DNA of 64,000 nucleotides from Halorubrum laminariae (GCF_024494655.1 NZ_JANHDL010000004.1:124001-188000); one strand, 5' to 3'; positions 6,889-13,209 are shown, counted from the stretch's first letter. Notes: a model not told the origin generated them from the letters alone. Numbers and translations are program-made.

Positions 6889-6910
6889 CGCGCGACTCCG
6901 ACGCGCGTGG
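6889..6910. repeat. CGCGCG palindrome, copy 3
   Basis: CGCGCGACTCCGACGCGCGT, a one-base-shorter centre than the other copies. Confidence 0.5.
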
Positions 6911-6960
6911 TCGTGTCCGACCGCGGTCGCGGTGGCTGATCGGGACAGGACCGATGCCCT

Positions 6961-7030
6961 CCGGCGCAGCCGAGACGCTCGGGCGGTGTTGAGAGAGCGT
7001 CGAGGAGGGGAGGAGGGGAGGGAGGTGGAG
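6961..7030 (-). repeat. Left-arm 3' repeat, degenerate copy
   Basis: It keeps GGCGCAGCCGAG, GGGCGGTGTTGAGAGAGCGT and a purine-rich GAGGAGGGGAGG run, about 100 bp after the stop at 7134. It is probably a decayed copy. Confidence 0.5.
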
Positions 7031-7133
7031 CGTTGCGGTCCGACCCTCCGGGCGTCGGGGGAGGGCAGCTGTGCGGAACCGGCCGCCTCCGGTCGAGGCG
7101 GCCGCCGCGGCGCGACCGGTCGCGGCGAGCGGT

Positions 7134-8357
7134 TCAGGCCATGGCCGCGTCGAGTTCGTCCTCGGTGATCCGGCCCATCGCCCAGTCGTTGACGGCCTCC
7201 ATCTGCTCGGTCGTGAGCGTCGCATCGCCCGTGTTGGCCGGCTCGCCGTTCATGTCGCCGATCCACTGGTGCGTTCGGGAGTCCACATCCCACGCCGACC
7301 GGGAGGGCTTGTCGCCGCCGAGCTTCCGGCGGGTTCCGGGACCGTCGCCGTGCGAGAGGTGGTGAATCTCGGCGTCGGCGTCGACGGCGATGCTGGTCTG
7401 GTATTCGCCGTTGCGCTTGTAGGCGTTGACCTTGCCGCGAGTGATCCGGACACGGTCGCCCTCCTTGAGCGTCGGCTTGCGGCCCGACTTCTGCCAGACG
7501 ACGACCTTCACGGTCGCGCCGTTCCCATCGGAGAGGAGACCGACCTGTCGCTGACCCTTGCCGCGAGGCGACCACAGCACGTCGACGTTGGCCTCGATCG
7601 TCGTCTGGTACTGCTGGAAGGGGTCGATCTCCTTGATGGGCTGGCGGACCTCGGGGAATCGCTCGACGGAGTCCTTGACGGACATCATCGCCTGAAACAC
7701 GGAGCGCCCGTCGGCGACCTTGCGAGCGAGGAGCTGGCTGAGGGACGCACGCGAGAGCGCACATTCGCCGTGGAACCGGTCGGCGAGTCGCGCCGCCTGC
7801 GTGTTCACGTCGCCGACCTGCTCGGGGGTGAGTTCCTCGAAGGGGTTGGTCTCGGGTTCGCTCGGGGTCTCGGGGGTCTCGTCGCTCGTCGTCCGGGCGT
7901 AGTGGGTGTCGCTCGTGACTTCCTCACGGCATCGCTCGGCACGCGACTTGATCTCCTCGCCCGCATCGGCGGCCTTCTCGCGCACGGAGTGGAATCGCTC
8001 GGCGAGTTCGGTGGACTTCCGGTCGGCCTCGGCCTCGCCCTCGATCCGTTCCTCGACCGCGAGCGTGTACGACTCACGGCGCATCTCGGGGTCGTCGAAG
8101 CCCCGCGGCGCACGCCGGGACTCGCGACGACTGATCTGGCCTTCCGTTCCCATGTCCGTCGACTTGAGGCCGCCCGCGGCGTCGTGGGGGTTGCCGAGCG
8201 CGACCGTCATCACGTCCGCGCCGACCGTGATCCCGCCCGACCCACCGAAGGACTGGCGACCGGTCTCCTCGTTCGACCACACGCCGCGGACGTTCACATC
8301 GTTGTCGGCGATTCCGTAGGCTCCGGTCTCCGCGATGTCAGGGGTTCGGTTGGACAT
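7134..8357 (-). CDS. OB-fold (RPA-like) DNA-binding protein, 407 aa
   Basis: Residues ~245-330 (VDVLWSPRGKGQRQVGLLSD, then ATVKVVVW, then GDRVRITRGKVNAYKRNGEY) match the five-strand pattern of an RPA/aspartyl-tRNA-synthetase-type OB fold, where the strand after VVVW and the RITRGKV strand contact single-stranded nucleic acid. The first ~140 residues are polar with a charged coiled stretch (EERIEGEAEADRKSTELAER). The C-terminus ends in an acidic helix (EDELDAAMA). There is no zinc finger, unlike the full RPA at 47074. The gene stands alone behind a palindrome that overlaps its predicted transcription start, suggesting tight or autogenous control. A single-strand-binding role is likely; the exact process is not readable. 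Confidence 0.7.
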   Translation of the reverse strand: MSNRTPDIAETGAYGIADNDVNVRGVWSNEETGRQSFGGSGGITVGADVMTVALGNPHDAAGGLKSTDMGTEGQISRRESRRAPRGFDDPEMRRESYTLAVEERIEGEAEADRKSTELAERFHSVREKAADAGEEIKSRAERCREEVTSDTHYARTTSDETPETPSEPETNPFEELTPEQVGDVNTQAARLADRFHGECALSRASLSQLLARKVADGRSVFQAMMSVKDSVERFPEVRQPIKEIDPFQQYQTTIEANVDVLWSPRGKGQRQVGLLSDGNGATVKVVVWQKSGRKPTLKEGDRVRITRGKVNAYKRNGEYQTSIAVDADAEIHHLSHGDGPGTRRKLGGDKPSRSAWDVDSRTHQWIGDMNGEPANTGDATLTTEQMEAVNDWAMGRITEDELDAAMA

Positions 8358-8373
8358 GAGTTATCTCCCTCTA

Positions 8374-8395
8374 TTACTGCCTACGTGGGCAGTAA
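8374..8395 (-). promoter_or_regulatory. Palindromic operator of OB-fold gene
   Basis: TTACTGCC-TACGTG-GGCAGTAA is a perfect 8-bp inverted repeat. It lies between a TATA-like GTTTAAGG (~8396-8405) and the ATG at 8357, where transcription should begin. It is absent from the other left-arm promoters. Confidence 0.6.
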
Positions 8396-8421
8396 CCTTA
8401 AACCCTTCGTTAGGCGGGTAT

Positions 8422-8677
8422 GAGGGGGTTGAAACCCGGATTTCGGTCTTGGGAGTCCGGTGGGGGCGGGGACGAGAACTGCGGTCGGTCGAGGAAGCCG
8501 GACGCACCCGCAGCGAGGCTACGGCGAGCGAGGACGCCCGGCAGCCCGGAACGGCGCGAAGCGCCGCAGGCCCGGCAGCCCGGACCGACGGAAGTCCGGC
8601 GAGGCGGTGACGGAGCGGGAGGTGCTGAGCCGCGTACGAGAAACGTGCGCGATCGTCGTCGCGGTCGACGCGGAGGT
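8422..8677. other. Gene-free GC-rich interval
   Basis: No supportable gene. It contains a short direct repeat (GCCCGGCAGCCCGGA at about 8537 and 8571) and leads into the structured element at 8678. Confidence 0.5.
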
Positions 8678-8845
8678 GGTCTGTGGTCCTGGTGGATGAA
8701 AGGGCGAGGTAGGCTCGAACCGTCCCGGACCCCATAAGCACCGCAGCGAGCTGTGTGGAGAGCGAGGAGCGCAGTGCGGGTCCCGGAACGGTCGGTCGAG
8801 CCTGCCGAGGGCTTTCGCGGTCTTCTTCACCGACTCCGCTGTCGC
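8678..8845. ncRNA. Two-ended structured element, copy 1
   Basis: The 5' block (CTGGTGGATGAAAGGGCGAG, ending 8707) and 3' block (CCGAGGGCTTTC, from 8805, continuing weakly as CGG-TC-TC-ACC) are shared with 12244-12405. Between them lies an unrelated hairpin with arms AGGCTCGA...TCGAGCCT and CCGGACCC...GGGTCCCGG. Its loop contains a word of the left-arm repeat (GTGTGGAGAGCGAGG). It precedes the winged-helix gene by ~45-75 nt. Confidence 0.5.
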
Positions 8846-8888
8846 TGTAACCGACATGTTCTTGCCGACGTAGGCACTATCTCTGAGT

Positions 8889-9128
8889 ATGCCACGCCCA
8901 CCGACCGTCTCCGATGACGACATCGTTGATGCCATCCGAGAGCACGAAGACGCCGTGTTGTCGACGTCCGAAGTCGCCGATGAGTTGTCACTGAAGCGCC
9001 GAGGAACGCTGAACCGACTGAAGGACCTCCATGATGAGGGGCGGATCGAATCGAAGACCTTCCAGGATCGGTTTGCTGTGTGGTGGATCCCACACGACGC
9101 CGACGCGCCGGAATCGGGAGATCGCTGA
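8889..9128 (+). CDS. Winged-helix DNA-binding protein, 79 aa
   Basis: A small regulator-sized protein (MPRPPTVSDDDIVDAIREHE...). Residues ~10-75 follow the helix-turn-helix plus wing pattern: DDIVDAIREH, then VLSTSEVADELSLKRRGTLN as the HTH with recognition helix, then RLKDLHDEGRIESKTF and the wing FAVWWIP. This resembles single-domain haloarchaeal winged-helix proteins that act as repressors or activators. It is one of two plus-strand genes in the left arm, and it directly follows the structured element at 8678-8845, which would lie in its leader. It is a candidate regulator of the shared left-arm promoters; that link is inference. Confidence 0.75.
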   Translation: MPRPPTVSDDDIVDAIREHEDAVLSTSEVADELSLKRRGTLNRLKDLHDEGRIESKTFQDRFAVWWIPHDADAPESGDR

Positions 9129-9152
9129 AGCGGGTTCTCGGTAGCGGTCAAG

Positions 9153-9288
9153 GCGCAGCCCGAGGAGCGACCGCACCGCAGGGAGGGGGAGGGGGCCAAG
9201 GCAGTAAGAGCGGAAAACCGGCGCGCGGTTTGCGCCGGGGAAACGTTCTTGACTGCCTGTGCGGAGGCCCCCTCCGGCCTCGGTGGGA
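9153..9288 (-). repeat. Left-arm 3' repeat interrupted by hairpin C
   Basis: The left end (GCGCAGCCCGAGGAGCG...GGGAGGGGGAGGG) and the right end (CCTCCGGCCTCGGTGGGAGG) of the left-arm repeat are separated by covarying hairpin C, as if the hairpin had inserted into or replaced the centre. Confidence 0.65.
9190..9275. ncRNA. Covarying long hairpin, copy C
   Basis: The core is the same as in copies A and B. The outer stem is GAGGGGGCC paired with GGCCCCCTC: the last pair is C-G where copy B has T-A, a compensating change. Confidence 0.55.
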
Positions 9289-9427
9289 GGACGGTCCGGT
9301 CGCGGAGATGGAGTGATGCTGAGTCTCGCCGAAGGCGCTCAGCGCCAGCTCGTCTGGCGCGACCCGGCGCGCGAGCAACGCGCGGATGGTCGTCGGTCGG
9401 CCGCAAGGGCGACCGTGGCCGTGACGG

Positions 9428-9733
9428 TCACGCCGGGGCGTCGACCCGCGGCCCGTAGTGGTCCATCAGCCGCCGAACGTACTCGGCGGCAGCCCCGGTG
9501 GTCTCGAACGTGTCGCACGCGACACGGACGAGGAAGTCGTTCTGGTGGACGGTGACGTGGACGTCGCCGTCGCCGGGGGTGTAGATGGTGAGCGTCGTCG
9601 GCTCGTCGACGGCGTGCTCGAGACACGCCCAGACGGTCGCCGCGTTCGGGACGTGCGCTATCGCGCTGGCCGGGATGCCCCGCTTGCGGAGCTCCCAGTC
9701 GCGACCGGCGGTATCGAAAGAGGCGGGGTCCAT
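9428..9733 (-). CDS. Hypothetical protein, 101 aa
   Basis: The protein (MDPASFDTAGRDWELRKRGI...) has a short helix, a beta-rich middle (TTLTIYTPGDGDVHVTVHQN) and a C-terminal helix (GAAAEYVRRLMDHYG). The strand-strand-helix layout resembles a small alpha/beta domain, but no family is recognised. Its ATG at 9733 lies one base after the stop of the 35-aa frame upstream (TAAGATG), so it is almost certainly translated from the same message, driven by the promoter module at 9849-9889. Confidence 0.7.
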   Translation of the reverse strand: MDPASFDTAGRDWELRKRGIPASAIAHVPNAATVWACLEHAVDEPTTLTIYTPGDGDVHVTVHQNDFLVRVACDTFETTGAAAEYVRRLMDHYGPRVDAPA

Positions 9734-9734
9734 C

Positions 9735-9842
9735 TTATCGAGTCCGGAGTGGGGTCGCCGTTCCGATGGGTGCGCCCATGTTGGCCGCGCGGCGCTTCAG
9801 GTCCTCGATGCTGTCGTCGTCGGAGTGGGTGTGTTCGTTCAT
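9735..9842 (-). CDS. Microprotein, 35 aa
   Basis: A short frame (MNEHTHSDDDSIEDLKRRAA...) starts at ATG 9842 at the leaderless distance from a promoter module and stops one base before the next gene. It has a His/Asp-rich N-terminus and a short amphipathic helix. Promoter placement and tight spacing are the evidence for it. It may act as a leader peptide for the 101-aa gene or as an independent small protein. Confidence 0.5.
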   Translation of the reverse strand: MNEHTHSDDDSIEDLKRRAANMGAPIGTATPLRTR

Positions 9843-9848
9843 CTTCGG

Positions 9849-9889
9849 CCTCTACCCAAATCGGGGGACAGAAACTCTCGCCGGGGGCG
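9849..9889 (-). promoter_or_regulatory. Left-arm promoter module
   Basis: CCCCCGGCGAGAG, then TTTCTGTCC, then CCCGATTTGGGTAGAGG, before the ATG at 9842. Confidence 0.6.
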
Positions 9890-9958
9890 TCGCTCTCCTC
9901 CCGGCCTCGCGTCTTGTCAATCGTTACAACGTCCGGGCGAACAAGTTGACAAGACCGG

Positions 9959-10471
9959 CTACAGGTCTGCCAGCGATTCGAACTCGGCGTCGACGTCGGT
10001 GTGCCACTCGATCGACGGCCGCCGGGAGCCGTCGTGTTTGTGCATCCGGACAACCGACCGGGACTGGTCGCCCGTCGCCGACGCGAGCTGTGCGCCGGCC
10101 CAGCGGATCATGGCTTCATCGGTCGGGGACGAAGCGAGTGAACGGAGGTGGCCCATGAGGTGTCGGGCGGTGTCCGCGGAGAGATCGTCGACGGCGAGCT
10201 CGACAGGCCACGCCGAGCCGTGGCCGGGCTGGTGGTTGCGACTGCGAAGGACGGTCGCGTCGAATTCGTTGAAGACCGAGGCCATTCGCGTCAGGGCCGC
10301 CGGGGAGTGCTCTTCGATGAACAGCGAGAGCGCCTGACAGAAGAACGTCGATGTTCGCTCGTCGATGCCGTCGAACCAGATGGTGATCGCGTTGTGCTCA
10401 TCGAGGTCGGCGTCGTACACAGTCGGCGTCTCGACGAACGGAGTGTCGGTGGGGGATAACTGACTACTCAT
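9959..10471 (-). CDS. Hypothetical protein, 170 aa; paralogue of gene at 11653
   Basis: I use ATG 10471 (MSSQLSPTDTPFVETPTVYD) because the longer frame crosses the promoter. The N-terminal half contains a beta strand (NAITIWFDGID) and helix (RTSTFFCQALSLFIEEH). The C-terminal half contains WPVELAVDDL, a helix, SRSVVRM and the end PSIEWHTDVDAEFESLADL. The same order of elements, with WPVE, RSIVRV and MEWHADTDADW, occurs in the 170-aa product at 11653, so the two are diverged paralogues. Their function is unknown. A promoter module lies directly upstream. Confidence 0.75.
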   Translation of the reverse strand: MSSQLSPTDTPFVETPTVYDADLDEHNAITIWFDGIDERTSTFFCQALSLFIEEHSPAALTRMASVFNEFDATVLRSRNHQPGHGSAWPVELAVDDLSADTARHLMGHLRSLASSPTDEAMIRWAGAQLASATGDQSRSVVRMHKHDGSRRPSIEWHTDVDAEFESLADL

Positions 10472-10476
10472 GATCT

Positions 10477-10521
10477 CTCTCACTCGCCATCGAGAGGTAG
10501 AAACTCCTCGCGGGGCGCTCG
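10477..10521 (-). promoter_or_regulatory. Left-arm promoter module
   Basis: GCGCCCCGCGAGGAG, then TTTCTACC, then TCTCGATGGCGAGTGAGAG, before the ATG at 10471. Confidence 0.6.
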
Positions 10522-10564
10522 GTGGTTGGGTGGCTCCTGCGGAACCCACAGAGGACGGACGCTG

Positions 10565-11074
10565 TTAGGCGTCGAACTCCTGAAGGATCGCTTTGCGGGT
10601 GGTCGCGTTGTCGAGGCGGAACACCTGGACATGGAGACCGGCTTCGCGAGCTTGGTCGATCATGTCCGCGGTCCCGTTGGAGTCGCCGTCCCAGAACGCG
10701 ACGAGCGCGTCGGCGTGGTCGGCCATCTCGCCGTTGCGGCGGGGGCCGGCCCGAGCGTCGTACTTGCCGTACTGGCCTTCGCGGACGACGGCGTCCGGGT
10801 GGTCGATGTCGTTCCAGTCGGGGGTGAACTGGACGACGTCGACATCCGAGCGGTAGCTGGCCCACGTCTCGCCCCACTGGTCGGGCGAGGAGTCGTTGCC
10901 GCCGCTGACCAGTTCGTCGATCGCGCGGCGGTCGATGCCGGCGGCGTAGAACGCACGGGCGACGACGGCCCGCTGTTCGGTCTCGGTCAGCGACAGCTGC
11001 TCGGAGAGGTCGCGGGAGCCGGCAACGATCACTGCGGGGTAGGCCTGTGCTGATGACGCCGTCCGGTCGGACAT
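10565..11074 (-). CDS. DUF2493/SLOG-family nucleotide-binding protein
   Basis: The protein begins MSDRTASSAQAYPAVIVAGS (a GTG four codons upstream is an alternative start). It shows the Rossmann-like signature of DUF2493 (YspA-like) members of the SLOG superfamily: VIVAGSRD near the N-terminus, DELVSGG at ~65, and a C-terminal ADALVAFWDGDSNGTADMID segment. SLOG proteins bind nucleotides or nucleotide-derived signals, sometimes in phage defence or DNA processing. The usual insertion region here is polar (GGNDSSPDQWGETWA). It sits as a single gene behind a promoter module. The ligand and enzymatic activity cannot be inferred. Confidence 0.8.
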   Translation of the reverse strand: MSDRTASSAQAYPAVIVAGSRDLSEQLSLTETEQRAVVARAFYAAGIDRRAIDELVSGGNDSSPDQWGETWASYRSDVDVVQFTPDWNDIDHPDAVVREGQYGKYDARAGPRRNGEMADHADALVAFWDGDSNGTADMIDQAREAGLHVQVFRLDNATTRKAILQEFDA

Positions 11075-11083
11075 GCTACTACT

Positions 11084-11120
11084 CACAGTTCACTCGGAGG
11101 GTAGAAACTCTTCGGGTGGT
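11084..11120 (-). promoter_or_regulatory. Left-arm promoter module
   Basis: CACCCGAAGAG, then TTTCTACCC, then TCCGAGTGAACTGTGAG, before the SLOG gene. Confidence 0.6.
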
Positions 11121-11131
11121 ACGCGGGTGCG

Positions 11132-11407
11132 CTACTCGGGGCCGCCCTGGATGATGTGGACGTCGCCCTCGAGAGCGTCGGGAGACTCCTTGATGTCATC
11201 GAGGATCTGGTAGCCGTCGTATCCATCCGCAATCCGGACGCGGACCTTCATCACCTCTGCCGGCACTGAGTTGACGTCGCCGAGGAACTCGACCAGTGTG
11301 GCGTCCTCATGGCCGTCGAAGTAGTCCTTGATGGCAGACTTCACTTCGTCTGCGCGTTCATCGAGCGATCCATCGAAGCCGAAATTGTACGTGAAGACAT
11401 CAACCAT
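11132..11407 (-). CDS. Hypothetical protein, 91 aa
   Basis: Starting at ATG 11407 (MVDVFTYNFGFDGSLDERAD), the protein alternates an amphipathic helix (EVKSAIKDYFDGH), strands (ATLVEFLGDV, VMKVRVRIADG) and a second helix (YQILDDIKESPDAL), then ends with a strand and a short tail (VHIIQGGPE). This looks like a small ferredoxin-like alpha/beta fold, but no family is recognised. Its start follows a promoter module by only a few nucleotides. Confidence 0.7.
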   Translation of the reverse strand: MVDVFTYNFGFDGSLDERADEVKSAIKDYFDGHEDATLVEFLGDVNSVPAEVMKVRVRIADGYDGYQILDDIKESPDALEGDVHIIQGGPE

Positions 11408-11412
11408 ATCGG

Positions 11413-11447
11413 TACACCTCAGTCGCGGGATAAAAACCACAGGGAGC
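11413..11447 (-). promoter_or_regulatory. Left-arm promoter module
   Basis: GCTCCCTGTGG, then TTTTTATCC, then CGCGACTGAGGTGTACC, before the ATG at 11407. Confidence 0.6.
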
Positions 11448-11510
11448 ATCTGACCTCACCCCGGACTGCCGCTGTAACGCATCCAGTGATCGAGTGTCGT
11501 CGTGGGGGCA

Positions 11511-11625
11511 CACCCCTCTATCGAAATGAAATCGGACCCCCCGTTATCGACTTGTAACCGGACCCCTCTATCGATGTGTTCGATACGGACCCCCCGTGTT
11601 CGATGTGTGACCGGACCCCCCTCGG
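11511..11625. repeat. 26-bp imperfect tandem repeat, ~4.5 units
   Basis: C-runs start at about 11513, 11537, 11563, 11590 and 11616, separated by ATCGA-containing segments. The unit is roughly CCCCYCTATCGATGTGTNAC then CGGA. The period (24-27 bp) is too short for CRISPR and there are no unique spacers. It lies just past the stop of the gene at 11653. Confidence 0.75.
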
Positions 11626-11652
11626 AGCGACTGGGGGGTGACCCGGCGGGCG

Positions 11653-12165
11653 CTACACTTCGACGGCGTTCCAGTCTGCGTCGGTGTCGGCGTGCCACTC
11701 CATCGTGCTGCCGAGGTCGTCGGCGGTCTCGGCCACGCGGACGATCGACCGGGGCTGGTCAGCGGTTGCCTTCTCGAGGACGGAACGGAACTCGGCGATG
11801 CCCATGAGCGAGCTGCCCATCTTCCGGCCGGCGGTGACCATCCGGTGGGCCAACTCGGAGTCGACGCCTTCGATCTCGACTTCGACGGGCCACCGACAGT
11901 CGGGGGGCGTCTCGTCCATCGGCTGGATGCCCACCGTCTTCTCCACCGGGCTTTCGGTGACGTCGGTGAAGATCCCGAGGACCTGGAGGAACGGATCAGC
12001 GTCGTTGGTCTCAAGCGTTCGCGAGAGTTGCTCGGCGAGGGTGGTTGCCGTCCGGATGTCAACGCACTCGATGTAGATGGCGACCACGTTCTCGGAGTTG
12101 AGGCTGTGCGTTCCGTAGTCGGTGGCTGTCCGAACGTCGACGGTGTCTTCTTGCGGTGTACTCAT
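11653..12165 (-). CDS. Hypothetical protein, 170 aa; paralogue of gene at 9959
   Basis: The protein begins MSTPQEDTVDVRTATDYGTH. It has an N-terminal strand and helix (VVAIYIECVDIRTATTLAEQ), a middle strand-rich region and a C-terminal half with WPVEVEIEGV, RSIVRVAET and MEWHADTDADWNAVEV. These elements match the 170-aa protein at 9959 in order and spacing, although overall identity is low by eye. No catalytic residues stand out. It has its own promoter module, and the 26-bp tandem repeat lies immediately downstream. Confidence 0.75.
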   Translation of the reverse strand: MSTPQEDTVDVRTATDYGTHSLNSENVVAIYIECVDIRTATTLAEQLSRTLETNDADPFLQVLGIFTDVTESPVEKTVGIQPMDETPPDCRWPVEVEIEGVDSELAHRMVTAGRKMGSSLMGIAEFRSVLEKATADQPRSIVRVAETADDLGSTMEWHADTDADWNAVEV

Positions 12166-12170
12166 TCAGT

Positions 12171-12210
12171 TCTCCTCTACCCCCGTCGGGAGCTACAAAC
12201 CCCCGCGCCC
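12171..12210 (-). promoter_or_regulatory. Left-arm promoter module
   Basis: GGGCGCGGGGG, then TTTGTAGC, then TCCCGACGGGGGTAGAGGAG, before the ATG at 12165. Confidence 0.6.
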
Positions 12211-12243
12211 TACTCGTGACCTCCACGTCGGGATCGGACAAAC

Positions 12244-12405
12244 AGTCTGCGGCCTGGTGGATGAAAGGGCGAGGGTCACTCCTGTTCGCTGAGTCGACCT
12301 CTATCCCGGTCGCGGTTTGACCGGGATATGTTGCTCAGCGGGCAGGAGGGGACCGAGGGCTTTCTACGGCTCCTCCACCACCCCGCTACCGATACTCCAT
12401 ACAGG
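12244..12405. ncRNA. Two-ended structured element, copy 2
   Basis: It shares its end blocks with copy 1 at 8678 (CTGGTGGATGAAAGGGCGAG and CCGAGGGCTTTC). The interior (12279-12348) folds as CTCCTG/CAGGAG, CGCTGAG/CTCAGCG and a perfect ATCCCGGTC/GACCGGGAT stem with GCGGTTT loop. None of these stem sequences occurs in copy 1. Conserved ends around independent stems suggest a structured RNA family or a mobile element with variable cargo. Confidence 0.5.
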
Positions 12406-12852
12406 TACCCACACCCAGCCTGCGCTGACGGCTCCCCCACGGGTGAGTGACTGATAGCACACCCCCTCGCTGAGACGTTCCCCTATGGGGGCCGTGGCAG
12501 TACCACCGCTGTCTCGAGTAAGGGGCCGTCTGTTCCAACTGTCCAGTAGCCCGTTCTCCGTGGGCGTCTCCGTCGTGGTTGATCGCCGTCTGCTGATCGG
12601 ACTCCCCCTGTCCGGGCTGGTGTCGCTGTGTCGGTCCTCGGTGTTCGCGAGGCTGGCTCCCATCGCGGGTGGTCTGAAGAAACGTCGTCGGGAGTGGTCC
12701 ACGCAGTGCTGGATGGCTTCCTGCTGATGCTCACAAAGGTGGAGGGTGGTGTGTCCCCGTCCGGTGCTACTCGCATCGGTCGGAGGTGGTCCCCCAGCTG
12801 TTCGTCTCGCCCTGGTGTTGCCTGTCGCTGTCTGCTCGACGTCGCCGGGCGT
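12406..12852. other. Gene-free pyrimidine-rich interval
   Basis: No supportable gene. Open frames on both strands (for example minus 12364-12702) are low-complexity in Ser, Arg and Pro, lack a promoter at the start and show no domain. Confidence 0.5.
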
Positions 12853-13209
12853 TCAGTTGTCGTCGGCTTCGTTGTCGTCGTGGTACCAGCCGTCGTCGCC
12901 GAAGTAGGGGTGTGGTGTGACGAGGTCGACGCCGGTTGTTCCCTCGGGCAGCGGCATGTTCCCGATCTCCTCGCTGCGCTCTTCGAGCATTTCACCAAAC
13001 TCACCATCTGCGTCGATGGCTAATTCCATCAGCATCCGTTCCATCTTGATGTTGAGCTGTTCCATCTTGATCCGCTGGTGGCGGTTGTTCACCCCTTCGC
13101 GAAGAAGTAGCTTCAGAGTCAGGCTTCGGGATATCTCGTGGTGGTCTGCGATGTCATCGATGAGCTCCGCTAGTTCATCAGACACATGGCAGGTGACGTT
13201 AGTTGCCAT
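12853..13209 (-). CDS. Ribbon-helix-helix DNA-binding protein, 118 aa
   Basis: From ATG 13209 the N-terminus (MATNVTCHVSDELAELIDDI...) gives a strand (NVTCHVSD) followed by two helices (ELAELIDDIADHHEISRSLT, then LKLLLREGV). This is the CopG/Arc ribbon-helix-helix fold used by plasmid copy-number, partition and antitoxin regulators. A charged helical stretch (RIKMEQLNIKMERMLMEL) and an acidic tail with a Pro/His/aromatic segment follow. A longer upstream frame exists, but this start matches the fold and follows a TATA-like CTTAAGAG. It may regulate the adjoining non-coding region. Confidence 0.75.
   Translation of the reverse strand: MATNVTCHVSDELAELIDDIADHHEISRSLTLKLLLREGVNNRHQRIKMEQLNIKMERMLMELAIDADGEFGEMLEERSEEIGNMPLPEGTTGVDLVTPHPYFGDDGWYHDDNEADDN

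Larger units (their letters stand above)
6252..7133. other. Gene-free repeat-rich interval
   Basis: About 880 bp with no convincing gene. It holds a type-2 promoter, a partial left-arm repeat (6310-6345), covarying hairpins A and B, two CGCGCG palindromes and a degenerate left-arm repeat near 6961-7030. Long open frames here are high-GC artefacts rich in Arg, Pro and Ser. Confidence 0.6.

Noticed and set aside
6352-7764. 470-codon minus-strand frame
   Set aside because: It overlaps the OB-fold gene in another frame and reads through the hairpins as Arg/Pro/Ser-rich sequence.
7071-8423. 450-codon plus-strand frame
   Set aside because: It is antisense to the OB-fold gene, which has a recognisable fold, a promoter and an operator; high-GC DNA commonly leaves both strands open.
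11511-11625. CRISPR array
   Set aside because: Units are contiguous with a ~26-bp period and no unique spacers.
12364-13007. Minus-strand frames between the structured element and the ribbon-helix-helix gene
   Set aside because: Ser/Arg/Thr-rich translations without folds that overlap the real gene or the structured element.
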